This document shows positions 7,972 through 16,281 of a stretch of DNA of 24,163 nucleotides, piece after piece. Location of the stretch: NCBI GenBank assembly GCA_963169055.1, contig CAUJFU010000437.1:1-24163 (forward strand), given 5' to 3'. Made by a program: the position numbers and the translations under genes. This stretch comes from Myxococcota bacterium (GTDB lineage: Bacteria > Myxococcota_C > UBA6777). The first letter of the stretch is position 1. Each line of letters opens with the position of its first letter. The notes below the pieces were generated by a model, which was not told where the DNA came from, made no database searches, and worked only from the letters and a program-made list of their open reading frames with translations.

Positions 7972-8814
7972 TCATCCGTCGCTAAGGATACGAACATAGC
8001 TCCAAGTTCGTTTGCGCAAGAGCCAATACTTTTTGAGAGCGTCACGTTGTCGAGAGGCAGCAAAGGTATCCAACGCCTTTGCAGTCTCGGCTAAGGTAGC
8101 CATGCCTTGGGCGATCGATAACACCCGCGCCCGATCTTCTTTTGGGATCGAGTGTTTGGCACGAGCCAACTGTTGGATGTTGTTGTTGAGCAAGCGCGCC
8201 GTCAAGCCGAGGTGTTGGCGCGTTTGATCCGCAGGCAACAGCAACCGAAAATACCCGTCTGCGACCAATCCGACAAAAAAGTAACCAAAGACAAGATCAA
8301 CCCCTAGATAATGGCCGAGATGCCGATAAGCGGCCTTACTGCCGCCGCGAAAGCTCCGAGAGCTACGGACAGCTTGGTGGGTCAAGACGTATTGGATATC
8401 TTCGACAGCAGCGCGGCGATACGTGACGAACTGCGACCAATCCTCTTCTTTGCCTTCGTTGACAAAACGCCGCAAGGTCGAGGCTTCTTGGACGAGGAAA
8501 TCCACGACGGCTCGGATGCGGCGAAACATCTCACGATTCTTTGCAGCGCCGAGCGGCTTGATCTGGGAAAGAAACAACTGCTCTTGGCGCAAGGTAGGTT
8601 CCAACATGCCGAGATAACGGAGGACTTGGGGGCTGGTGTAGATCTTGTTTTTGTAAAGATCGCCGAGCGTCCCGACGCCGTAATACAAAAAGATTAGCTG
8701 CGCTCCCAACAACGACTCCCATGCTTGGTTTAAGCGCGGGACATTGGCGGCTTGGCTTGGCGCAGCGAACCACAAAGAAGCACACAAAAGCATGAGGGCG
8801 AGGCGGTATCTCAT
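7972..8814 (-). CDS. Secreted helical protein of unknown function
   Basis: I do not recognise this 280-residue protein. It starts with a clear Sec signal peptide (MRYRLALMLLCASLWFAAPS, cleavage probably around residue 22-23). The mature part is almost all helical and rich in Leu, Arg and Gln, without the Cys pairs or catalytic motifs of a known enzyme. A mildly hydrophobic stretch (HYLGVDLVFGYFFVGLVADG) lies mid-protein. The ATG at 8814 is chosen because AAGGAG stands about 9 nt upstream and the signal peptide begins there. The open frame continues to 9087, but that extension overlaps the upstream gene and destroys the signal peptide. It starts 43 bp after the MFS-fusion stop, so it is probably co-transcribed and may act with it in the periplasm. 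Confidence 0.8.
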   Translation of the reverse strand: MRYRLALMLLCASLWFAAPSQAANVPRLNQAWESLLGAQLIFLYYGVGTLGDLYKNKIYTSPQVLRYLGMLEPTLRQEQLFLSQIKPLGAAKNREMFRRIRAVVDFLVQEASTLRRFVNEGKEEDWSQFVTYRRAAVEDIQYVLTHQAVRSSRSFRGGSKAAYRHLGHYLGVDLVFGYFFVGLVADGYFRLLLPADQTRQHLGLTARLLNNNIQQLARAKHSIPKEDRARVLSIAQGMATLAETAKALDTFAASRQRDALKKYWLLRKRTWSYVRILSDG

Positions 8815-8857
8815 CACAAAAGCTCCTTTCGATTGGGTAGGTGTCACGCGGTGGAGT

Positions 8858-11800
8858 TCAGGGCCGTTTGACGGGACGCGACGAAGGCGGGTTGAGATCG
8901 TGGAGTCGGAGTTTGGGGGCCTCTTGCACGATCGGGGCGGAGACAAGGCGCATATATGCCTCAAAATGACGGATCGCGTCGGCGTATTTGTCAGCATAAC
9001 GATAACACAGCCCGAGATAAAACAAGGTTTGAGGATAGCTTTGAACAAAGACGCGATCTTCGGATATCGGTAAAAGGGCCATGACACAGGGGTTGTGCTG
9101 ATCTTTCATAAAGTGCCGAGCGCCCTTCAAGAGATCGCGGGTTTGTGCAAGCCATTTGCGCCGATCGGTGGGACGGGTGGTGGGCAACTCGGTGGGCAGA
9201 TCGGGGGCTTCTTCTTTGTTCTCCATCAGGCGCAACAGTCGGGAAGTATCGAGGATCGCGGGCATCTTGGCTGCCAAGGAAGTGGCTGTTTTGAGGGCTT
9301 TCCGAGCGCGTCGAAAAGAGCCATATCGCAGCATGGCTCGTGCGGTCTCGTTCCAAAACAGCGCACGTTCGGGCTGCGTTTTGCCAAAGACTTCGGGGGC
9401 AAGGTAGGAATCAAAGCGCCGCCCCACCAAGTTGACCTGCTTTTGAAACTCCGCAAACACCTTGATGCTTGACCCACGGACAAGATCGAGCGGAGCGGTG
9501 AATTCGAGGCGGTTGTGTGCATCGGTATTGATCGGGGCTTTGCTGGTCTTGAGCAAACGTTGGATCTCTCGCTCTCCCACCATAAAGCGGGGCAAGAGAT
9601 CGTGGGCGGTGTAGACCTTGGCTTGTCCCAAAAGCTCCTTGTAGCGGGGATCTTTTAGCAGCGTTGCGTAGCGGCGCATCGGTACGCGAAACGGTGTCAT
9701 CGAGGCAAGCAACAAGGTGTCGTAGCTGTCGGTTTCGACTTCATAAAGCTGTACATACGGAAAGACGGAGTTCACCGAGCGCAAGATCGAGATGATGTTA
9801 TCGTAGGAAAGTTCGTAGAGTTGGACCCATTGGCAGAGCATCCCGCCTTTTTTCAAGCGTTTGCGTGCGATCTGAAAGTATTCTTGGGTGAAGAGATTGG
9901 CGACACCACTCATCCAAGGATTCGAGGGTTCGGAGACGATCACGTCAAATTGTTGGCGAGTTGCGGCCAAGAAGTTGCGACCGTCGTTGTAGAGCAAGCG
10001 CAAGCGCTTGTCGCGTAGAGGAAAAAAGTTCCAAGGCTCGAACAGTTTGGAGGCTTCGACGACGGCAGGTTCGAGTTCAGCGGCGACAAGGCTACGCAGC
10101 GGAAACTTCAGGGCAGCCCCGACCGTCATCCCCGAACCCCATCCGATCACGGCGACATCTTGGGCGTTTCCGTGTGCGATGATCGGAAGTGCGCTGACGC
10201 TGATCTGTGTGGAACGATCGCCGATATTGGAAGCATCGGTCTTTCCGTTGACTTTGAGTGCGCGATGCGTATCGGTGCCTTCAACAGAGACGGTGGCGCT
10301 GATGCCTTCGCGGTAAAACAACACAGCCCCCGGACGGGTCGCCGTCTTGTAATCCACTGAGCGCAGACGCGATAAACGAAACATCCCCAAACCCATCTTG
10401 CCCGTATGCCAAGGCGGAACAAAGAAGATGCCCACCCCGCCAAACACCAAAAACAAACCGATCACAAGGCGTTGTTCGTGCTGAACCGCCCACACCAGCG
10501 CAAATGCACACACCAGATACAAGGCCACACACAACGCCAAGCCCCCCTGCAAGCCCAGCCACGGGATGATCACAAACCCCGCCAACACCGACCCAATGAT
10601 CGATCCAACGGTGTTAAAAAAGTACACATACCCCACACTCCATCCCACCCCTTCGCCTTGATCTTGCGTGTACACCGCCAAGCCCAACGCAAAGAACGTT
10701 CCCATCAAAAACGTTGGAATCAAGATCGGAATCGCTGAAACAGCCGCCTTGATCGCAAACAACAAAACCGCATCGACGTTGTGGGCGATATCGATCACCA
10801 AGGCGATAAAGATCACAGGCAACTGATCCATTAACAACACACCCAATCCCACCGTCAGCGCCGTCGCAACAAGCATCTGCGACCACACCGACACCACATC
10901 GCCCACCCGCCGCGCCAACCAAGAACCCCACGCCGCTCCCCCCGCCAATCCCACCAAAAACACCACCAAGATCAACGTAAAAGCATACGTCGATGAACCG
11001 ATCACCATCGCCAACGCCCGCGACCAGATCACTTGAGCAACCATCGCCAAGGCTCCCGTCAAGGCCAACGTCCCCAACACCACGCCACGCAAACGCCGAA
11101 ACAACGAGGCTTCGTACACCTTGCGCTCACCGTGAAACGCCTGATTCCATTCGTCGGCCTCTCGTTCGGCCTCTCGTTCCACCCGCTCCTGCTCGGCCTG
11201 ATCGATGTCTCGTTCGGCCTGTTTCGTCGTATCTTGCGAGGCGTCTTGTTTCGGATGTTTCTGCTCGGCCTGTTCGATGTCTCGCTGCGAGAGCGGCGTT
11301 TTTTGAGCAGCACCCGAGGTTTCAGGGATGAGGGCGGGAAGGCGCAAGCCCACCACCATCAAGACCACAGCAAGGGCCAACAACACGCCTGAGACCCAGC
11401 CCAAGGTGTGCTGCATCCCCAACAACGGAATCAACAAAAATCCGCCGCTAAACGCCCCAAAGACCGCCCCAAAAGTATTCAAGCTATACAAGATGCCGAC
11501 ATCCGCCCCGACACTTTGGCGATCTCGTACAAAAAATCGGCTCAACACAGGAAGCGTCGCTCCCATCAATGTGGTCGGCAACAACAAGATCCCAAAACAC
11601 AAGGCAAAACGCAAAAACGCCATGGCCCCTGACGAGAGATCTTCGGGCAACCATTGGTAGACAAGAGGCAACCATCCCACCATCCACGGGATCAACAGCG
11701 CATACAAGGCCACGCCGCACTCCAAAAAACCGTACACAAAGACAGGGCGCTGCAAACGATCCGCATAACGCGCAGAGATCGCACTGCCCAAAGCCAAACC

Positions 11801-11968
11801 GCTCATAAATGCCGTCAACACCGTGACGATCGCAAGGGTCGAACCGCCAAACACCAACGTCAGCATCCGCACCCACAAGTTTTCCAAGACGAGACTACTG
11901 AGGCCAGAGAAAAAGAACGCCATCCCCACAGCCCAACGCACACCACGCCTCGCACCTCTACTCGCCAT
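8858..11968 (-). CDS. Fused MFS-like transporter / spermidine synthase-like domain / TPR protein
   Basis: The 1036 residues have three parts. Residues 10-210 and 290-520 are two blocks of membrane helices resembling the fused MFS/spermidine synthase family. They are separated by a charged cytoplasmic insert (about 211-290). Residues about 535-830 form a Rossmann methyltransferase-like domain with a SAM-type glycine loop VIGWGSGMT (607-615), acidic Glu631/Glu633, NDGRNF (661-666) and SEPSNPWMSG (679-688). The C-terminus (870-1010) is helical, with at least one TPR-like unit near 978-1008. In true spermidine synthases the last motif carries two aspartates (DSSDP/DSTDP); here they are Glu680 and Asn683, so aminopropyl transfer to putrescine should not be assumed. 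The ATG at 11968 has AAGGAG 8 nt upstream. First gene of a pair with the secreted protein at 7972. Confidence 0.88.
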   Translation of the reverse strand: MASRGARRGVRWAVGMAFFFSGLSSLVLENLWVRMLTLVFGGSTLAIVTVLTAFMSGLALGSAISARYADRLQRPVFVYGFLECGVALYALLIPWMVGWLPLVYQWLPEDLSSGAMAFLRFALCFGILLLPTTLMGATLPVLSRFFVRDRQSVGADVGILYSLNTFGAVFGAFSGGFLLIPLLGMQHTLGWVSGVLLALAVVLMVVGLRLPALIPETSGAAQKTPLSQRDIEQAEQKHPKQDASQDTTKQAERDIDQAEQERVEREAEREADEWNQAFHGERKVYEASLFRRLRGVVLGTLALTGALAMVAQVIWSRALAMVIGSSTYAFTLILVVFLVGLAGGAAWGSWLARRVGDVVSVWSQMLVATALTVGLGVLLMDQLPVIFIALVIDIAHNVDAVLLFAIKAAVSAIPILIPTFLMGTFFALGLAVYTQDQGEGVGWSVGYVYFFNTVGSIIGSVLAGFVIIPWLGLQGGLALCVALYLVCAFALVWAVQHEQRLVIGLFLVFGGVGIFFVPPWHTGKMGLGMFRLSRLRSVDYKTATRPGAVLFYREGISATVSVEGTDTHRALKVNGKTDASNIGDRSTQISVSALPIIAHGNAQDVAVIGWGSGMTVGAALKFPLRSLVAAELEPAVVEASKLFEPWNFFPLRDKRLRLLYNDGRNFLAATRQQFDVIVSEPSNPWMSGVANLFTQEYFQIARKRLKKGGMLCQWVQLYELSYDNIISILRSVNSVFPYVQLYEVETDSYDTLLLASMTPFRVPMRRYATLLKDPRYKELLGQAKVYTAHDLLPRFMVGEREIQRLLKTSKAPINTDAHNRLEFTAPLDLVRGSSIKVFAEFQKQVNLVGRRFDSYLAPEVFGKTQPERALFWNETARAMLRYGSFRRARKALKTATSLAAKMPAILDTSRLLRLMENKEEAPDLPTELPTTRPTDRRKWLAQTRDLLKGARHFMKDQHNPCVMALLPISEDRVFVQSYPQTLFYLGLCYRYADKYADAIRHFEAYMRLVSAPIVQEAPKLRLHDLNPPSSRPVKRP
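11189..11284 (-). repeat. In-frame 72-bp-period repeat in the MFS insert
   Basis: A 24-nt sequence at 11189-11212 recurs with one mismatch at 11261-11284. The 72-nt period is 24 codons, and it encodes RDIEQAEQ and RDIDQAEQ at residues 229-236 and 253-260 of the fusion protein. The segment between is Glu/Gln/Arg-rich and could form a short coiled coil on the cytoplasmic side. Confidence 0.65.
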
Positions 11969-12190
11969 GACCTCCGCTCCTTCTTCGCTTGCGTAGCCCG
12001 TCCACGCGCCTTACGCTTGCGATGGATTTTTGATGAATCGCGGCGGCGAGTGTGCGATCCTCCGCACCCCGACGCCTGCGCGCTCGCATGCTAACACCGC
12101 ACGCAAAGGTTTCCAAGGTCGCGCACGATCAACCTGATCAACCGCCTCTCTTACGCAAACGCTCGAATGGAGCGTGGAAAGATCGTCACG
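11969..12190. other. Divergent intergenic region
   Basis: This 222-bp region must hold the promoters for the MFS fusion (leftward) and the site-2 protease (rightward). I see no confident -35/-10 pair. A short tandem GATCAACCT/GATCAACCG lies near 12128-12145. Nothing else is supported. Confidence 0.4.
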
Positions 12191-13363
12191 ATGTTCTCCA
12201 AACGCATCACTCTTTTTCGGCTGTTGGGCTTCCCAATCCAAGTCGACTTGAGCTGGCTGTTTTTGATCTTGTTGTTGGGTTGGTCGCTTTCGCGTGGATT
12301 GTTTCCGAGCTGGTATGAACAACTGGCCGCCGAGACGTACACATGGATGGCGGTGTTGGGGACGGTGGGCTTTGTGCTGTCGATCTTGCTGCATGAATTA
12401 GCACACGCGGTGGTGGCCCGTCACTACGGGCTTTCCATCCGCAGCATTACGCTGTTTATCTTTGGTGGGGTGGCGGAGATCGAGGACGAACCGCCGCACG
12501 CTTGGGCGGAGTTTTGGGTGACAGCGGCAGGGCCTGCGGCGAGTCTCGCGCTCGCGGGCGGATTCTACGGCCTATATATGTTGAGTCTCCAACAGATCTG
12601 GCCCGAGTCGGTCGAGGGGCTGTGCCGATACCTTGGTTGGCTCAATGGCTTGTTGGCGGTCTTCAACTTGATTCCGGCCTTTCCGCTCGATGGGGGGCGG
12701 ATGTTGCGGGCGTTGCTGTGGTATTGGCGCGGTGACTTGCCTTGGGCCACGCGGATCGCAGCCCATCTTGGCGGTGGCTTTGGTTCGCTAATGATCGGCC
12801 TGTCACTGATCCAACTCTTTGCATACCAAAATTATGTACAAGCGTTTTGGTGGTTTTTGCTCGGGATCTTTATGCGCAACGCCAGTGTTGCAGCGTACCA
12901 TCGGATGCGCTTGCGGGAGATTTTGCGTGGTGAACCGATCCGCCCGTTTATCCGACAACACGACGACTGCTTGCCAAGCTACCTCTCCCTCCAACAATTT
13001 TTCGAGCAATACGTCGAAAAAGAGCCGCACAACCTCTATCCGATCGTCGATCCACACACACAAACGCTCATGGGTTGCGTGCGCGTCGATGACATTCACA
13101 CCCTCGCTCCACACGAATGGCCCGAAAATACGCTACGCGCCATCCTCAAGCCCTGTCCGCCCGAGTTGACCATCGACAGCGAAAGCGATGCCCTCCAAGC
13201 CGTCACGCAAATGAACCGCCAACAAAGCAGTCGCCTTGTCGTGCTCGATCAAGATCACCGCTACATCGGCACCATTGCGATGCCCGACTTCGTTCGCTTT
13301 CTCAGCCGCAAGATGGGCGTCGACGAAGACGAGGATGACGAACAAAAATCACCTTCGCTTTGA
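12191..13363 (+). CDS. Site-2 protease (M50 family) with CBS domains
   Basis: This is an intramembrane zinc metalloprotease of the SpoIVFB/S2P type, about 390 residues. In numbering from the chosen start, the zinc motif HELAH is at 68-72 and the second ligand motif PLDGGRM at 166-172. About six hydrophobic segments lie between residues 15 and 220. The C-terminal half (about 255-375) is a CBS-domain pair that in this subfamily is thought to sense nucleotides or regulate cleavage. The ATG at 12191 gives the usual N-terminus (MFSKRITLF...) and has GGAAAG 9 nt upstream. An ATG at 12167 adds eight residues but has no RBS. Such proteases cut anti-sigma or membrane-bound transcription factors. No substrate is encoded next to it, but a membrane-anchored sigma factor lies 4 kb away. 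Confidence 0.92.
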   Translation: MFSKRITLFRLLGFPIQVDLSWLFLILLLGWSLSRGLFPSWYEQLAAETYTWMAVLGTVGFVLSILLHELAHAVVARHYGLSIRSITLFIFGGVAEIEDEPPHAWAEFWVTAAGPAASLALAGGFYGLYMLSLQQIWPESVEGLCRYLGWLNGLLAVFNLIPAFPLDGGRMLRALLWYWRGDLPWATRIAAHLGGGFGSLMIGLSLIQLFAYQNYVQAFWWFLLGIFMRNASVAAYHRMRLREILRGEPIRPFIRQHDDCLPSYLSLQQFFEQYVEKEPHNLYPIVDPHTQTLMGCVRVDDIHTLAPHEWPENTLRAILKPCPPELTIDSESDALQAVTQMNRQQSSRLVVLDQDHRYIGTIAMPDFVRFLSRKMGVDEDEDDEQKSPSL

Positions 13364-13386
13364 TCTTTTGGATGGTGCAGGAGTGA

Positions 13387-13424
13387 TTTGTTTGGTGGGA
13401 ACGTTTGTTTGGTGGGAACGTTTG
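13387..13424 (+). repeat. 17-bp tandem repeat
   Basis: TTTGTTTGGTGGGAACG occurs perfectly at 13387-13403 and 13404-13420, followed by the start of a third unit (TTTGT). It lies in the gap between the convergent site-2 protease and lon genes, directly before a GGGGC-TTT-GCCCC hairpin. Confidence 0.8.
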
Positions 13425-13439
13425 TGGGGCTTTGCCCCA
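13425..13439 (+). terminator. Short GC hairpin, possible transcription end
   Basis: TGGGGC-TTT-GCCCCA is a perfect 6-bp stem with a 3-nt loop, 60 bp after the site-2 protease stop. No T-tract follows on either strand, so intrinsic termination is doubtful and the hairpin may only stabilise the mRNA 3' end. Confidence 0.35.
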
Positions 13440-13463
13440 AACCCCGCCATAGACTGTCGCCCC

Positions 13464-13571
13464 ATGACCCCGTATTGGCGCAGAGATCGACAATTTTTAC
13501 ACAAACGACCCTGTCGCTTGAAGCACCGCGAACACGGGGGTGATTGTCCGCTGTGTGAGTTCGGTAGTTAG
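13464..13571 (+). CDS. Possible small Cys/His-rich protein (doubtful)
   Basis: A 35-residue frame from ATG 13464 ends in a Cys/His cluster: C17, H21, H24, then CPLC (28-31), a spacing that could bind zinc. The ATG has no RBS. An in-frame TTG at 13392 has AGGAG at 13379-13383 with an 8-nt spacer and would give 59 residues (adding VGTFVWWERLWG...), but then the 17-bp tandem repeat and hairpin would be coding. The stop overlaps the lon stop by three bases in convergent orientation. It may equally be non-coding intergenic sequence, since short frames are common by chance. Confidence 0.25.
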   Translation: MTPYWRRDRQFLHKRPCRLKHREHGGDCPLCEFGS

Positions 13572-16066
13572 CGGCGGGCGCTTTTGTTTTTTGGGGGGGG
13601 CTCGGGATTCGGGAGGGGGTCGGGATCGCTGGCAAGAGCGGGCATCCCGTCGGTGGGTTGGAGGACGTGCGCAAGAGGCCGTGTTTCGGGGGATTGTTTT
13701 TCAAGGGCTTCGCGGACAACGTCGTCGAGGTGTTGCAAAAAGTGGAATTGGATCTGTGCTTTGATCTCTTCGGGGACTTCGACGAGGTCTTTTTTGTTTT
13801 TGTCGGGCAACAAGATCACTTTGACGTCGGCGCGATGGGCCGCCAAGATCTTTTCTTTGATACCACCGACAGGCAAGACGGAACCGCGCAGCGTGATCTC
13901 GCCCGTCATGGCGATATCTGAGCGAACCTTACGACCCGTCAACAGCGAAACAAGGGCAGCAAACAACGTGACGCCTGCGCTAGGTCCGTCCTTGGGAACA
14001 GAACCAGCGGGGACGTGGATGTGTAGATCGTGATTTTCCATAAAGCGCGCATCCACCCCAAGCAGCGGAGCATTGGAGCGGATATAAGAAAGGGCAGCTT
14101 GAGCGGATTCTTTCATCACGTCGCCAAGCTGGCCAGTCAAGAGCAATTGACCTTTGCCGATCATGCGGGTGGCTTCGATAAATAGAAGCTCTCCCCCCGC
14201 CGCCGTCCATGCAAGGCCCGTAGCGATGCCCGTTTCGTTCAGTCGTTCGGACATCTCGGAGAAAAACTTGGCGGGGCCGAGGTAGGTTTCAACGTCGGCG
14301 CTATCGACGGTGCGGGGTTCGGTGTTGGATTCGGCGACTTGCATCGCAACGGCTCGACAGATCGAGGCGATCTGGCGTTCGAGATTGCGGACGCCCGCTT
14401 CGCGGGTGTAGGCGCGGCAGACGGTACGGACGGCTTTTTTGGTAAAAGTGATGTGACCGTCTTGGAGGCCGTGATCGCGGTGTTGTTTGGGGATCAAGAA
14501 ACGCTCTGCGATGTGTAGCTTTTCTTCTTCGGTGTATCCGGGGATCTCGATGATCTCCATGCGGTCGCGCAGGGGCGGAGGGATCGGTTCGAGTTGGTTG
14601 GCGGTGGCGATGAACATGACTTTGGAGAGATCGAAAGCAGCTTCGAGGTAGTGATCAGAGAAAGAGTTGTTTTGTTCGGGATCGAGGACTTCGAGCAGAG
14701 CGGAGGCGGGATCACCGCGAAAGTCTTGGCTGAGTTTGTCGATCTCGTCCAAGACAAAGACAGGGTTGTTGCTTTTGGCTTTTTTGACGCCTTGGATCAC
14801 GCGCCCGGGCAGAGCGCCGACATAGGTTCGGCGATGCCCACGGATCTCGGCTTCGTCTTTGACGCCGCCAAGCGCAACACGCACAAAGTTCCGTCCCATC
14901 GCCCGCGCAATCGATTTGCCAAGCGAGGTCTTGCCGACCCCGGGAGGCCCAACAAAGCACAAGATCGGCCCACGCATATCATTTTTGAGTTTACGCACGG
15001 CGAGGTATTCCAAGATCCGCCGTTTGATCTTGTCGAGGCTGTAGTGATCTTCGTTGAGGATATCGCGAGCGCGCCCGATCTCAAGGGAATCTTCGGTCGT
15101 CACAGACCAAGGCAGATCGATCATCCATTCGATATACGTCCGAGAGACCGTATATTCGGCGGATTGTGGGGGGATACGCGAAAGTCGCCCAAGTTCTTTG
15201 AGGGCTTCTTTTTCTACATCTTCGGGCATTTTGGCGGCTTTGATTTGGCGGCGGAATTCGTCGACTTCCTCCATCTCGTCTTCTTCTTCGCCGAGCTCTT
15301 TCTTGATGGCTTTTAACTGCTTGCGCAAGTAATACTCGCGCTGGCTTTTGTCCAATTCGCCCTTGACTTGGTTTTGGATGCGAAAGTTGAGTTCCAACAT
15401 CTGAAGCTCTTTTCGCACAAAGCCGAGAACCTTTTGGAGACGGGGCTTGATCTCGACGGTTTCGAGGATCTCTTCTTTTTCGGGCATGGGGATATTGAGG
15501 TAAGCGGCCACGAGATCAGCAAGATAACCCGGGGACTCCATATTTTGGACGACGGCGGAGACTTCTTGGGGGATGTGCGGAGAAAGCTCGATGATCCGCA
15601 GCGCGGATTCTTGGAGAGAAGAAAAGAGCGTGCGGGATTCGAGGTCTTCGTCGGGGCGTTCTTCGATAAGCTGCACACGGGCTCGAAGATAGGGGCGTCG
15701 CTGAACATAGCGAACGACGCGAAGACGTTGCAGCCCTTGGACGTGGGCGATCAGATTTTTGGAATCTTCGCTGACCTTCATTACACGCAAGATCTGCGCG
15801 GCGGTCCCCATGCTGTAGAGTTCGCTGCTATCGGGATCATCGACATCAGGGTCGCGTTGCCCGACGATACCGATGATGCGATCGGCTTCGACGGCATCGT
15901 CGATGAGACGTAGGCTGGATTCGCGACCGATGGTGAGCGGGATCACGACGCCGGGATAGATCACCGTGTTGCGGAGAGGCAAGATCGGCAGTTCTTCGCG
16001 GATACGCGGTCGGTTTCGGCCACGTTCAAACCACCCTTTTTTTCCGTCATCATCGAAGAATTTCAA
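13568..16066 (-). CDS. lon: ATP-dependent Lon protease
   Basis: This cytoplasmic AAA+ serine protease degrades damaged and regulatory proteins. The 832 residues show the N-terminal substrate domain (about 25-220, starting LPILPLRNTVIYPG), a coiled region (225-300), Walker A GPPGVGKT (373-380), Walker B VFVLDE (436-441), the sensor and arginine regions up to 600, and the S16 protease domain with catalytic Ser696 in PKDGPSAG and Lys738 in GGIKEK. A Pro-rich tail of about 40 residues follows the usual end. The start is TTG at 16066, with GAGGTGG (plus 16071-16077) 4 nt upstream, and no in-frame ATG lies nearby. It is transcribed alone after a 215-bp gap and converges on the site-2 protease region. 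Confidence 0.97.
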   Translation of the reverse strand: MKFFDDDGKKGWFERGRNRPRIREELPILPLRNTVIYPGVVIPLTIGRESSLRLIDDAVEADRIIGIVGQRDPDVDDPDSSELYSMGTAAQILRVMKVSEDSKNLIAHVQGLQRLRVVRYVQRRPYLRARVQLIEERPDEDLESRTLFSSLQESALRIIELSPHIPQEVSAVVQNMESPGYLADLVAAYLNIPMPEKEEILETVEIKPRLQKVLGFVRKELQMLELNFRIQNQVKGELDKSQREYYLRKQLKAIKKELGEEEDEMEEVDEFRRQIKAAKMPEDVEKEALKELGRLSRIPPQSAEYTVSRTYIEWMIDLPWSVTTEDSLEIGRARDILNEDHYSLDKIKRRILEYLAVRKLKNDMRGPILCFVGPPGVGKTSLGKSIARAMGRNFVRVALGGVKDEAEIRGHRRTYVGALPGRVIQGVKKAKSNNPVFVLDEIDKLSQDFRGDPASALLEVLDPEQNNSFSDHYLEAAFDLSKVMFIATANQLEPIPPPLRDRMEIIEIPGYTEEEKLHIAERFLIPKQHRDHGLQDGHITFTKKAVRTVCRAYTREAGVRNLERQIASICRAVAMQVAESNTEPRTVDSADVETYLGPAKFFSEMSERLNETGIATGLAWTAAGGELLFIEATRMIGKGQLLLTGQLGDVMKESAQAALSYIRSNAPLLGVDARFMENHDLHIHVPAGSVPKDGPSAGVTLFAALVSLLTGRKVRSDIAMTGEITLRGSVLPVGGIKEKILAAHRADVKVILLPDKNKKDLVEVPEEIKAQIQFHFLQHLDDVVREALEKQSPETRPLAHVLQPTDGMPALASDPDPLPNPEPPPKNKSARR

Positions 16067-16111
16067 GTGACCACCTCGTCGGTCTGATCAAAGCAGGGCG
16101 CCTTGCCGTGA

Positions 16112-16184
16112 ATTGGCTTGCATGGTGTTGGATGGTGTGCGCATCGCCGTCTTCGGGTGGATTGGGTTGCGTGGTGTTGGGCGG
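16112..16184. repeat. Imperfect 24-bp direct repeat upstream of lon
   Basis: The 24-nt sequences at 16112-16135 and 16161-16184 match at 20 positions and are 49 bp apart. They lie 46-118 bp upstream of the lon TTG start, where a promoter or operator is expected. On the lon strand they share the core CAACACCAYGCAA. A regulatory role is a guess. Confidence 0.4.
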
Positions 16185-16281
16185 CATACGCTTCGCGTTC
16201 TTCTCGATACACTTCGCCTTATCTTGTGCAGCCTACGAAGAAAAAGCGAGACCCCATTCGTCCAAAGCTCCAAGATATCGG

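Noticed and set aside
8815-9087. N-terminal extension of the secreted protein to 9087
   Set aside because: It overlaps the end of the MFS fusion and hides a textbook signal peptide and RBS at 8814.
8858-11968. Calling this gene a spermidine synthase (speE)
   Set aside because: The substrate aspartates are replaced and the protein is a membrane fusion; only the fold is supported.
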